From positions 1 to 54,181 of IMG/VR virus record IMGVR_UViG_3300032116_000266: a stretch of DNA of 54,181 nt; one strand, given 5' to 3'. The position numbers were made by a program, and so were the translations under genes. This stretch comes from a virus. The first letter of the stretch is position 1. Each line of letters begins with the position of its first letter. Below, piece by piece: positions 1-8,449 of the stretch. Under the pieces are notes generated by a model. The model was given only the letters and a program-made list of their open reading frames with translations. It made no database searches and had not been told where the DNA came from.

Positions 1-3000
1 AAAAATTATGATTTAAATTCTGCCAACCTGATTGCTTATTTGGCGAATGTTTCAAATCAGGGATTAGGAGAAAGTTGGCAGAAATACATAAGAGACATTT
101 TTGTTACAAACTATATTGAAAACGAAGTTCAAACTGATTTTAGTATTTTATCAGAATCAACTATAGATCCAAATAACAACAAGATAAATCCCGAACCCAA
201 ACAGAAACAACAAATAATAGATTATTTGAACAGTACAACATCAAATACTTTTGAATTTTTAGACACATACCCGTTTGCAGTTAATGATTGGTTTAAAAAG
301 AATTTAGCGGATGGTTCAAAAACAACAGATTTTTTCAATACATTGAATACTACAAAAACTTTGAAATTCAATGAAGATAAAAAGATGTTGGCTAATTTTA
401 ATAAAGATACAACCAAAACAGAAATTAGACCAATCACAAATTTTAATTATTATGGAACTTTAAGTTTACCGGATCCGACACAAGATTCTTTTATAGGGGG
501 TAACTTCAAAAATTTCTATGAGGGACGAATTGGAACAACAAATATTAAAAATCAGATACCAACAGAAGGAGGAATCTTTTATAAAAATTATACAGGTTTA
601 ATCAATAAGATTCAAACAACTTCAATTTTAAACACGCCTTATTTCACTAATGCTATTTTAGAGGGTGTTAATAGATTTACATCAGGTAACTTATATCCTT
701 ATGTTTCTGCTGCGTATTTGTTTTTGAATAGTTTGCCATTGGCTACTTTAAGAGAAAAATATAAAACATACTCAAATTCACAAACAACTGATTTAGATTA
801 TATATTTGCAAGTATTAAAAAGTTTGGAGGTATTCATAGAGTTCCATATGCTTGGATATTGAGATATGGTAGTATTTGGCATAGGTATAAGGTATGGAAA
901 AAGGATGGTGTTGATATATTGGAAAATATTTGGAAAAATTTTGATGCAAAACAAAACTATGATCCAATAACCAAAAATCCACAGAAAGAATACGTTTTAG
1001 ATTTGGATGGTGTTCAACAAACAATTGCACTTGATAAAACAACAACTATACTATCGGATGTTGTACAAGAATATAATGTTGGTTTTTATCCAAAAGTAAT
1101 TAATGACTTTAATATTTTTTGTAGAGGTTTCGGTTTATTTTCTGATTATACAAGTAATGAGATTCAAGAATTCGTAAATGCAACTGGGGATTCTATAGAA
1201 ATAAAATTTACAGATAGTTCTTCATTCAACAAATTAGAAAAGTATAACCCTTCAAACCCGAAAGAATCTTTGAGATTTAGAACATGGTCAACGACTTTAT
1301 TTGATAAAGAGGGAAATGTGAGATATGTTGTACCATCTTTCGGTTCAAATATAAATCAAACTCAGTTTGAATGTTTTGACGATAAAAATAAAATGAAGGT
1401 TAATGTTAAAGATAATCCGGCGGTATACAATGGTTCTATTAGAACACTTTGGGGATTACCTAACTACGGGTATTTTGACAACAGTCAAGTAGATATACCT
1501 AAACCTACCTCATATATGAAAAGTATATTCTTTAATGAGCCAATTCAAGAATCCTTTTCACTTAATAAACAAGATGATTACACATCAATAGAAGAAATAT
1601 TTTCTGTATTTGATATAAAAGTTTTAGATAAATTAGAACAAGAGTTTTTAGATTATACAAGATCAATGTATGATGTTCAAATTATTAATTCTGGTGATAC
1701 TACAATTAGTGTTATAGATATTACAAAATTAAGTATAAATGCAAGTGGGAAATTTAAGAATTTCCAAATGATGATGGTAGAACTACTGAAAATTGATACC
1801 CCTGTAACAAGTACATCAAAACAATTCGTTAGTGACATACAGAAATCACAATTCACTAAATTTATTACGAACATCAAACAATTTTTAGAATACGATGAGA
1901 TAATGAAAATTGGTAATCCCGGAGGTTATGATAGAAGATTGTTTGATAGTTTTTCAACTGTGAATGCAATTGAAGAACCCTACACATTTAACGCTTACGT
2001 ATCAGGATCTCTCCCAACTCCCGGGGGGACAACTTTACAACAATCAAGAGCGGCTTACCCCGAAACTTGGAAATTACTTGAATTATACGTAGGGTTTTCA
2101 AATGTTGATGGTCTGAGGTATTCAAATCAAGGATCATATATAACTGATTTTTTCATTGATGGAAATATTGTCTTCAACGAAGATAGTGTTCAAAGTCTTG
2201 CACCATTAATAAAAATATATGCAACCAAAAAGAAGAATAATCCGGCTTATAATTGGTCAACTTTCACAAACGATTTGAATGGATATATAACAAGAACACA
2301 AAACTTTTTGGATCTAACAATAAATTTTGTTTTCAAAAATTTACAAAACGATCTTCCAAATGTGGTTGAATCAAAAGAAGATTTTTTAAAAACTCAGGCA
2401 ATCAATAGTGAAGTTTTACCATTAAGCTTGTGGGATAGTTTTAAAGCTTTGAATGATAGGTGGATTGCGGGATTTGATTTCAACCAAAAATGTCTCATGG
2501 AGGATGTTTTAATACTTGATAGGGCGAATAGGAATATAGGGGACAAGCATTTCTTTGATGTAATAAAAGTAAAAGTAATAAATGATTTTGTATCTAATCA
2601 ATCTGTAACTATTTGGGGGATATTATCATCTCTCCTAGAAAAACATAATTTCAATGTTTCAATGAGATCCTCCTATGCAAACTTCTATGGTGTTAGTGAG
2701 GTACAAAAAGATGCAGTACCAAAAATAGAGGGGACTTTAGAGTTTGGTAATGAAATATTTGGAACATTTTTGAATGTTGATTTGAGAAAGACATCGCCTA
2801 AAATGGTGTGTATTCTTAGAACAATTCCCGGTGAACATTTGGATATGAACAAAAATAAAGAAGTTGGATTTAAGTCGGACGCTTTTGAGTTTAGGAGAGT
2901 TTCAGAGATTCCGCTTTTGGATGATTTGATAAATAAAAAAGATTGGGCTTTATCAAACAAAGTTGTGGCGTTCAATGTTGATGTAGGAATAAGAAATCAG

Positions 3001-4608
3001 AATATTTTCAAAAGTATCAGTGTTGGACAGGATGCCGGTAAAGAAACTTTAGAATCTGTTCTAGCAAACGAAAGATTGATAAAAAAATATTCCGGAGGTG
3101 ATTTTTCTTCACAGAATGTTTCCTTATGGGACCTATATTCAAAAAGAGCTTATACGTGTTCAGTAAGTTCTATGGGTAATGCTATGATTCAACCTGAGAT
3201 GTATTTTAACTTGAAACACGTTCCTATGTTCACGGGACCATATTGGATAACAGAAGTAAGTCACAAAATAAGTCCGGGATCATTCAATACTGATTTCAAA
3301 GGTACCAGACAACAAATGTTCAGTTACCCTGAAATCAAAAATTATCTACAAGCTATGTATAAGCAATTATACCTATCCTTGAAAGAAAAACTCCAAAGAA
3401 AAGAAGTTAAAACGACACAATCATCTAGTGCGTCAACCGCGTCAACTTCATATGTAGAGTATAACGTATCTTGGGGACAAACACTGGATCCAAAAGATGA
3501 TTGTAAAAAATTATTGAATTCTAAATATTCTAATTATACGATCACAACACAGGATACGCAAGCTGTCAAGAACTCAAGTGATATGGCAAAAGAAATTATC
3601 AGTGAGGTTCCAGGAAATGATGACGAGGCACAAAAGAAAAGAATCATGACATTCATCACCATTTATTTATATTCTTGGGATAAAAGTGGTAACTTTGGTT
3701 CCTTTAATAACAATTTTTCGGGTGTTGAGTTGGGAATCTATTATGGGGAAAGTTCATCCAAATTAATTAAAAACCAATATGCTTGTCAGATTCCTGCAAA
3801 TGAAAAGAAAAGTATACCATATGCTTCATTTGAAAATTCAAAAAATATGATTTTGTTGACATCTGCAAGATGGAGTCATTTTACTAAGCAAGTAGATTTG
3901 ACGAATCCCGAATCTTATCTAAAACTTTGGATATTAAATTGGAATAAGGATCCAAAACCGGACGCTTTTTATGATGACTTCAAGAAGAACAATAAAAGTT
4001 TGTATGATCAGCTATTATCTAAAGTGAAAGATGCGGACAAATTAGCTAGAACACTAAATATATATTCAACACCTAAACCAAGCTCAACTCCAAGTCCTAC
4101 ACCAAGTCCTACACCAAATGGTGTACCTGAATTTGATGATAACTTTGTTATTAGTCAACTAGGTGTTGGAAAGGTAGGATTAAATGGTTCAGATGTTTAT
4201 TATGAATTGATATTCACGGCTGAGGCAAAAACACCGGGAGGTAATACTAATAGGACATTGAAATTATCTAATAACGTTAGTGCAGATGTCATAATAAGTA
4301 GTGGAGGTACAGACACTAAAATAGGAACCTTATCTTTGACTAAATTTAACACTACTTGTGCAAATGGTGTAACTATCTTATCTAAATCTTTTGATGGTTT
4401 CGGATGTTCAGGAGATGATAAAAAATGTGAACTCGGAGTCATACCAAATAGCCAAACATCAATAATATGGGATACTGACATTAACTTTTGTGATCCCACT
4501 AAACCAGAAGCTCAAGTTGCGGTAGATTCATATGATAAACCTGGAGTTCAATTTAAGATAAAATTTAGTAATGGTGCAACAATTAATAGGTCATATAATA
4601 ATACTTAG
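1..4608 (+). CDS. Giant virion protein, probable baseplate hub/tail component (5' end outside window)
   Basis: The reading frame is open from base 1 (first codons read KNYDLNSANL), so the gene starts upstream of the window; the TTG at 40 is only the first start-like codon inside it. More than 1,500 residues are visible. Most of the protein is not recognised. Around nt 3200-3360 it reads FTGPYWITEVSHKISPGSF, which resembles the end of gpD/gp27-type hub domains, where such a strand precedes the end of the fold. From about nt 3580 to 3960 lies a helical segment containing YASFENSKNM, loosely like lysozyme/glucosaminidase domains of tail proteins; no catalytic Glu can be assigned. A Pro-Ser-Thr linker (PSPTPSPTP, about 4072-4128) separates a last, beta-rich domain of about 160 residues with four cysteines. 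The hub role is inferred from these similarities and from the phage context; the virion assignment is more secure than the exact role. Confidence 0.6.
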   Translation, partial: KNYDLNSANLIAYLANVSNQGLGESWQKYIRDIFVTNYIENEVQTDFSILSESTIDPNNNKINPEPKQKQQIIDYLNSTTSNTFEFLDTYPFAVNDWFKKNLADGSKTTDFFNTLNTTKTLKFNEDKKMLANFNKDTTKTEIRPITNFNYYGTLSLPDPTQDSFIGGNFKNFYEGRIGTTNIKNQIPTEGGIFYKNYTGLINKIQTTSILNTPYFTNAILEGVNRFTSGNLYPYVSAAYLFLNSLPLATLREKYKTYSNSQTTDLDYIFASIKKFGGIHRVPYAWILRYGSIWHRYKVWKKDGVDILENIWKNFDAKQNYDPITKNPQKEYVLDLDGVQQTIALDKTTTILSDVVQEYNVGFYPKVINDFNIFCRGFGLFSDYTSNEIQEFVNATGDSIEIKFTDSSSFNKLEKYNPSNPKESLRFRTWSTTLFDKEGNVRYVVPSFGSNINQTQFECFDDKNKMKVNVKDNPAVYNGSIRTLWGLPNYGYFDNSQVDIPKPTSYMKSIFFNEPIQESFSLNKQDDYTSIEEIFSVFDIKVLDKLEQEFLDYTRSMYDVQIINSGDTTISVIDITKLSINASGKFKNFQMMMVELLKIDTPVTSTSKQFVSDIQKSQFTKFITNIKQFLEYDEIMKIGNPGGYDRRLFDSFSTVNAIEEPYTFNAYVSGSLPTPGGTTLQQSRAAYPETWKLLELYVGFSNVDGLRYSNQGSYITDFFIDGNIVFNEDSVQSLAPLIKIYATKKKNNPAYNWSTFTNDLNGYITRTQNFLDLTINFVFKNLQNDLPNVVESKEDFLKTQAINSEVLPLSLWDSFKALNDRWIAGFDFNQKCLMEDVLILDRANRNIGDKHFFDVIKVKVINDFVSNQSVTIWGILSSLLEKHNFNVSMRSSYANFYGVSEVQKDAVPKIEGTLEFGNEIFGTFLNVDLRKTSPKMVCILRTIPGEHLDMNKNKEVGFKSDAFEFRRVSEIPLLDDLINKKDWALSNKVVAFNVDVGIRNQNIFKSISVGQDAGKETLESVLANERLIKKYSGGDFSSQNVSLWDLYSKRAYTCSVSSMGNAMIQPEMYFNLKHVPMFTGPYWITEVSHKISPGSFNTDFKGTRQQMFSYPEIKNYLQAMYKQLYLSLKEKLQRKEVKTTQSSSASTASTSYVEYNVSWGQTLDPKDDCKKLLNSKYSNYTITTQDTQAVKNSSDMAKEIISEVPGNDDEAQKKRIMTFITIYLYSWDKSGNFGSFNNNFSGVELGIYYGESSSKLIKNQYACQIPANEKKSIPYASFENSKNMILLTSARWSHFTKQVDLTNPESYLKLWILNWNKDPKPDAFYDDFKKNNKSLYDQLLSKVKDADKLARTLNIYSTPKPSSTPSPTPSPTPNGVPEFDDNFVISQLGVGKVGLNGSDVYYELIFTAEAKTPGGNTNRTLKLSNNVSADVIISSGGTDTKIGTLSLTKFNTTCANGVTILSKSFDGFGCSGDDKKCELGVIPNSQTSIIWDTDINFCDPTKPEAQVAVDSYDKPGVQFKIKFSNGATINRSYNNT

Positions 4609-4651
4609 TTTTATTAGTATTATTATATGGTAACATTTGTTATTACTGATA

Positions 4652-4659
4652 TATTTATA
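4652..4659 (+). promoter_or_regulatory. TATTTATA element before gene at 4675
   Basis: This octamer lies 15 nt before ATG 4675. It is one of nine TATTTAT sites found just upstream of gene starts in this window (see the finding on this motif). A promoter role is an inference from position and recurrence. Confidence 0.35.
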
Positions 4660-4674
4660 TGTAAACGAAATTTT

Positions 4675-4899
4675 ATGAATGTAAAATTAATATTAGATAG
4701 TTATCTTGGTAAAAACACAAGAACCACTGAAAAAGATTTAGGAAATGGAACTAAACAAGTTTGTGATTTAGATAGTGGAGATTGTTATACTGTCAGAATG
4801 AAAGACGGATTAATTGAAAGAGTTGACGATATGATCAACAAAAATAAGAAGGTTCAAGTAGAGACTCTTACTGGGGTTAAACGACTTTTAAATGATTAA
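4675..4899 (+). CDS. Small conserved-looking phage protein
   Basis: The product has 74 residues and starts MNVKLILDSYLGKN. An in-frame ATG at 4627 would add 16 residues, but ATG 4675 has the usual context of this phage (AAATTTTATG) and a TATTTATA element 15 nt upstream, so I prefer it. The sequence holds KQVCDLDSGDCYTV with two cysteines, followed by KDGLIERVD, and looks like a small beta fold with a helix. I recall similar short proteins in other large phages but cannot name a family or function. It lies between the giant virion protein and a proline-rich protein and is read in the same direction, 3 nt before the next start. Confidence 0.6.
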   Translation: MNVKLILDSYLGKNTRTTEKDLGNGTKQVCDLDSGDCYTVRMKDGLIERVDDMINKNKKVQVETLTGVKRLLND

Positions 4900-4902
4900 A
4901 AA

Positions 4903-5583
4903 ATGAGTATTGATAAAAAAATTATAGAAGAAATTTATAGATTTAAGAAAATCAATAAATATATAAATGAGCAAGATGTTCCCCCACCACCCGGAGGTGA
5001 TATACCCCCTCCGCCAGGAGGAGATGTTCCTCCACCGCCCGGAGGAGAAGCTCCCCCTCCACCCGGAGGTGCGGCGCCAGCTCCCGGTGCTGAGGGGGCA
5101 ACAACAGGAGGAACTGAGGTTGTTGATGTTGAAAATGATCCTGATGTAGAAAAGGTTGACAATAAAGGTGAGTCAGAGAAGGAAGGTGGAGATACTGAGG
5201 AATTGGATATTACCGAATTAGTTACTTCTCAGAAGGATATGAAAGAAAAACAAGATTCTTACTTTGAAGAGTTATTTGGACAACTTCAAAAACTTGAATC
5301 CAAACTTGCTGAAATGGATAATTTAGTCAATAAAATTAATTCATTGGAACAAGCTGTTGAAAGATATAGACCAAAAACTCCGCAAGAAAAATTAGAACTT
5401 AGAAGTTTAGATTCTGGACCTTTTAATCAAAAATTGACAGATTTCTTTGACGACAAACAACAAGATATTCAAAGGTCAGGAAAAAATGAGTATGTTCTTA
5501 CATCAGATGAGGTAGAAAACTTCTCCGACAAGGATATTAGAGATTCCTTCAGTGTAGACATGGATAAGAATTTTGGAATTTAA
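4903..5583 (+). CDS. Proline/glycine-repeat protein with coiled-coil middle
   Basis: The protein has 226 residues. Residues 1-24 form a charged helix (EEIYRFKKINKYINEQ); short N-termini of this EI-R-KK kind occur in several virion proteins of large phages, which hints at a docking role. Residues 26-58 contain four PPPPGG units, followed by an Ala/Pro/Gly stretch and an acidic segment. Residues 100-155 are predicted helical with a heptad-like pattern (FGQLQKLESKLAEMDNLV), so a coiled coil is likely. The C-terminus is acidic. I do not recognise a family. It is preceded by a 74-residue gene and followed by a strong terminator, so these two genes probably end a transcript. A role in virion assembly is possible but not shown. 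Confidence 0.6.
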   Translation: MSIDKKIIEEIYRFKKINKYINEQDVPPPPGGDIPPPPGGDVPPPPGGEAPPPPGGAAPAPGAEGATTGGTEVVDVENDPDVEKVDNKGESEKEGGDTEELDITELVTSQKDMKEKQDSYFEELFGQLQKLESKLAEMDNLVNKINSLEQAVERYRPKTPQEKLELRSLDSGPFNQKLTDFFDDKQQDIQRSGKNEYVLTSDEVENFSDKDIRDSFSVDMDKNFGI

Positions 5584-5590
5584 TTTGACT

Positions 5591-5637
5591 AAAGGTTTAA
5601 TTTAGATTATACTTATATCGTAATTAAACCTTTTTTT
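5591..5637 (+). terminator. Rho-independent terminator
   Basis: AAAGGTTTAATT (5591-5602) pairs with AATTAAACCTTT (5622-5633), followed by a T run. The loop is about 19 nt and AT-rich. It ends the transcript before the SSB gene. The loop holds TTATACTTATA, also seen before the 5' nuclease gene at 8408-8418. Confidence 0.75.
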
Positions 5638-5652
5638 ATTAAATTAAATTTT

Positions 5653-6501
5653 ATGATGTCTACATTAGATTCTGTCTTAGCTCAGTACGAAAAGTCAAAA
5701 CAGTCAGGTTCTTCCGGGTCAAGTAAGATGACTCAAGAGGAAAGAATGAAAAAGTATTTCGCGGCAATACTTACTCAAAACGAAAAATCCGCACAAAAAA
5801 GAATTAGAATTCTCCCCACAAAAGACGGTAGTTCCCCATTTGTTGAAGCTTGGTTTCACGAAGTTCAGGTTGGTGGTCAGTGGAATAAACTCTACGATCC
5901 GGCAAAGAACGACAACGAAAAATCTCCATTAAACGAAGTTTATGAAGAGTTGAGTGGCACCGGTAAAGATTCCGACAAAGAACTTGCTAAACAATATAAG
6001 GCAAGAAAGTTCTACATCGTTAAGGTTATTGATAGAGATAAACCTGAAGATGGTGTTAAGTTTTGGAGATTCAAACACAATTATAAGAACGAAGGTGTTT
6101 TAGATAAAATCATTCCTATTTGGAGAGCAAAGGGTGATATCACTGATCCTGAAAAAGGAAGAGATCTCATCATTGAACTCACAAAGGCAAAAACTCCAAA
6201 AGGTAAGGAATACACTACAATTCAAACTGTAATGTATGATGATCCTTCTCCGGTATCTGAAGATAAAGAAACTGCTAAACTTTGGTTGGAAGACGAACTC
6301 ACTTGGAGAGATGTTTATTCCAAAAAACCAACCGAGTATTTGGAAGCAATCGCAAGAGGCGAAACACCAAGATGGGATTCTGACAAAGGTGGTTATGTCT
6401 ATGGTAACGATGAAGAAGGTGAAGTAACTTTCAAAAGTTCCAAACCGAAAACTGTTGATCCACAGGAGGACGAAGATCCAGATTCTGAATTGCCGTTCTA
6501 A
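5653..6501 (+). CDS. Single-stranded DNA-binding protein, gp32-like
   Basis: This 282-residue protein would coat single-stranded DNA during replication and recombination and recruit partners through its tail. The core carries the pattern QKRIRILPTKDG, then EVQVGGQW and YKARKFYIVKVIDRDKPEDG, typical of gp32-type OB-fold proteins of T4-like phages. The C-terminus is strongly acidic and ends EDPDSELPF, the hallmark tail of SSB proteins. There are no cysteines, so the zinc site of T4 gp32 is absent, as in many distant relatives. Two ATG codons stand in tandem (5653 and 5656); either may be used. The gene is flanked by terminators on both sides and so seems to be its own transcription unit, fitting a highly expressed protein. 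UvsX follows two genes later. Confidence 0.88.
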   Translation: MMSTLDSVLAQYEKSKQSGSSGSSKMTQEERMKKYFAAILTQNEKSAQKRIRILPTKDGSSPFVEAWFHEVQVGGQWNKLYDPAKNDNEKSPLNEVYEELSGTGKDSDKELAKQYKARKFYIVKVIDRDKPEDGVKFWRFKHNYKNEGVLDKIIPIWRAKGDITDPEKGRDLIIELTKAKTPKGKEYTTIQTVMYDDPSPVSEDKETAKLWLEDELTWRDVYSKKPTEYLEAIARGETPRWDSDKGGYVYGNDEEGEVTFKSSKPKTVDPQEDEDPDSELPF

Positions 6502-6516
6502 TCTATGAACTAAACC

Positions 6517-6546
6517 AAGGGTGAGTTAAAACCTCACCCTTTTTTC
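6517..6546 (+). terminator. Rho-independent terminator after SSB gene
   Basis: AAGGGTGAG (6517-6525) and CTCACCCTT (6533-6541) form a 9-bp stem with a 7-nt loop, followed by TTTTTT. It directly follows the stop codon region of the SSB gene. Confidence 0.9.
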
Positions 6547-6560
6547 ATTAAAATTATGTT

Positions 6561-7361
6561 ATGGAAATTAGAGATTTAATTAGTGAGTTAGTAAAAAACT
6601 ATGATAAAAAAGACCATTTACCTTTTGGTGTGGTTGATAATACTCTTTATGGGAAAAAAGATTTGGAACCAATCAAAGATAAGATATTACAATTTCCGGA
6701 GTTTAGTGGATTAACATCACTTGAAATAATTAATTCTCCTAGTTTTGTACTTGAAGGTAGAACGATAACGGCAGCAACATATAAATTATCTGATGTGTCA
6801 AAGTTCAAAGGGAACGGATATATTCTGTCTTTTGCTCTTACACCTGAAATGTATGATCCTAAAAAACTTCACGAACCTGTTAAAGATGGTGCAGCAATAA
6901 CACCCGCATTATATGATCCAAAAACATTTGAACCTAAGAAAAAAATTCTTATTGAGTTCAGTCCTGAAATGGCTCAAGATCTACAAATGGCGAATGGAGA
7001 GGCGATTTTAAGACAACACCTTCACGATTTACTTGATAAGGTGTTAGATAACCCTGAAGACTATAGGGTTAAAGGTGAAAGAGCAGTTTTAGTTAGAGGA
7101 TTTTTTGATGATGTTGATGGGAAAAAACAAGATACACCACCATTGTCGGTTGTTATGGAAGAACCAAAATACAAAATGGTATTTTATATGAATCCGGTAA
7201 TTGATACTGAAAATGGGCAAACAATCAAAATGGAACTCAAAAGAAAGTATATACCAATTGAACTTGAAGATGAGTTTATGAAACTTTTTGAAGAAAAGAT
7301 TAAAAACCTCTCATTAACTGAATCAGAGATAGATAAATTTTTAGAAGAAAATAAAAAATAA
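6561..7361 (+). CDS. Unrecognised protein between SSB and UvsX genes
   Basis: The protein has 266 residues and is rich in charged residues, with mixed alpha/beta character. I do not recognise a family. A short near-repeat is visible: ALTPEMYDPKKLHEP and ITPALYDPKTFEPKK lie about 22 residues apart. The C-terminal 40 residues look like a charged helix (EEKIKNLSLTESEIDKFLEENKK is split here by its position near residues 244-266). It lies between gp32-like SSB and UvsX with only 3 nt to the latter, and the two are probably co-transcribed, so a role in recombination or replication is plausible; this rests on context alone. Confidence 0.6.
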   Translation: MEIRDLISELVKNYDKKDHLPFGVVDNTLYGKKDLEPIKDKILQFPEFSGLTSLEIINSPSFVLEGRTITAATYKLSDVSKFKGNGYILSFALTPEMYDPKKLHEPVKDGAAITPALYDPKTFEPKKKILIEFSPEMAQDLQMANGEAILRQHLHDLLDKVLDNPEDYRVKGERAVLVRGFFDDVDGKKQDTPPLSVVMEEPKYKMVFYMNPVIDTENGQTIKMELKRKYIPIELEDEFMKLFEEKIKNLSLTESEIDKFLEENKK

Positions 7362-7364
7362 ATT

Positions 7365-8354
7365 ATGGCAGGAATTAAGAAAAAAGATATTGGTGGGATT
7401 AGTAGTATAAAAGACAAATTCTCAACCAAAACAAAATACAAAGAAACAAACTACTACAATTGTGGTGAGGCGTTTCATAATGCTTGTGGTATACCCGGAC
7501 CTGTAATGGGTGGGGTGAATATGTTCTTGGGGCATACCAATAGTAGTAAGACAACAGCTATGATCTTAGCCGCGGCAGATGCTCAAAAAAGAGGAGATCT
7601 TCCGGTATTCATTATCACTGAAAGAAAATGGAGTTGGGAACACGCAGTTGAACTCGGATTGAAAGCTCAAAAAAATGAAAACGGAGAATGGGATGGTGAC
7701 TTTATATTCAATGATTCATTTGATTATATTGAACAGGCAACCGATTTCATTAATGAGTTGTTAGATGCACAAGAAAAAGGAGAAGTTCCATATAACCTTC
7801 TTATTTGTTGGGATTCTATTGGTAGTATTCCTTGTAAGATGACTTACGATGGAAAGGGAGGTAAGCAACATAATGCTAGTGTTCTTGCTGATAAGATCGG
7901 TATGGGAATCCACTCAAGAATAACAAAATCTAAGAAAGAAGATTATCCATATTATAATACTCTTGTTGTGGTTAATCAGCCTTGGGTTGAACTTCCTGAC
8001 AATCCATTTGGACAACCTGAGATCAAAGCAAAAGGTGGAGAGGCGATATGGTTGGCGTCATCATTGGTGTTCTTATTTGGTAACCAAAAGAAAGCGGGTA
8101 TTAATCACATCACCGCAACCAAAAATGGTAGAACAGTATCTTATGCCATCAGAACTAAAGTATCAATTCTTAAAAACCACGTAAATGGTCTTGGTTATAA
8201 AGATGGTAAGATCATTGCGGTTCCGCAGGGATATATTGCTGACGACAAAGATGCCTTGGAGAAATACAAAAAAGAATACTCTCAGTATTGGAATGGTATC
8301 TTATCCGGAGACGGAGAAATTAAACTTGAAGAATCTGAAGAAGTTTCTGAATAA
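7365..8354 (+). CDS. uvsX: UvsX/RecA-like recombinase
   Basis: This 329-residue ATPase would form filaments on single-stranded DNA and drive strand invasion in recombination-dependent replication. The P-loop is GHTNSSKTT at residues 56-64, with Ser in place of the usual second Gly. Walker B is LLICWDSIG around residue 150, and ITERKWSWE near 84-92 lies where the family has its catalytic glutamate. A segment with VVVNQPW and AKGGEAIWLASS matches the RecA core after Walker B. Length is close to T4 UvsX (about 390) but shorter. It starts 3 nt after the preceding unknown gene and ends in a strong terminator. SSB, 5' nuclease and helicase genes nearby support the assignment. Confidence 0.9.
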   Translation: MAGIKKKDIGGISSIKDKFSTKTKYKETNYYNCGEAFHNACGIPGPVMGGVNMFLGHTNSSKTTAMILAAADAQKRGDLPVFIITERKWSWEHAVELGLKAQKNENGEWDGDFIFNDSFDYIEQATDFINELLDAQEKGEVPYNLLICWDSIGSIPCKMTYDGKGGKQHNASVLADKIGMGIHSRITKSKKEDYPYYNTLVVVNQPWVELPDNPFGQPEIKAKGGEAIWLASSLVFLFGNQKKAGINHITATKNGRTVSYAIRTKVSILKNHVNGLGYKDGKIIAVPQGYIADDKDALEKYKKEYSQYWNGILSGDGEIKLEESEEVSE

Positions 8355-8360
8355 AATTAA

Positions 8361-8386
8361 CCCCTCCTTAGTGAGGGGTTTTTTAT
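8361..8386 (+). terminator. Rho-independent terminator after uvsX
   Basis: CCCCTC (8361-8366) pairs with GAGGGG (8373-8378) around a 6-nt loop, followed by TTTTTTATTT. It closes the uvsX unit. Confidence 0.9.
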
Positions 8387-8397
8387 TTGATTTAAGT

Positions 8398-8405
8398 TAT
8401 TTTTG
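8398..8405 (+). promoter_or_regulatory. Possible Bacteroidota-type -7 box
   Basis: TATTTTTG fits the TAnnTTTG consensus and lies between the uvsX terminator and the 5' nuclease gene. No TTTG is found 19-21 nt upstream, so the site is weak on its own. TTATACTTATA follows at 8408-8418. Confidence 0.35.
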
Positions 8406-8449
8406 TATTATACTTATAAAAACATTTTCTAATCTTTTAACAAGGATGT

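Noticed and set aside
4935-5162. Minus-strand frame rich in Gly-Pro-Ser opposite the PPPPGG repeats
   Set aside because: It mirrors the GC-rich repeat of the plus-strand gene; no independent start signal and no neighbours on that strand.
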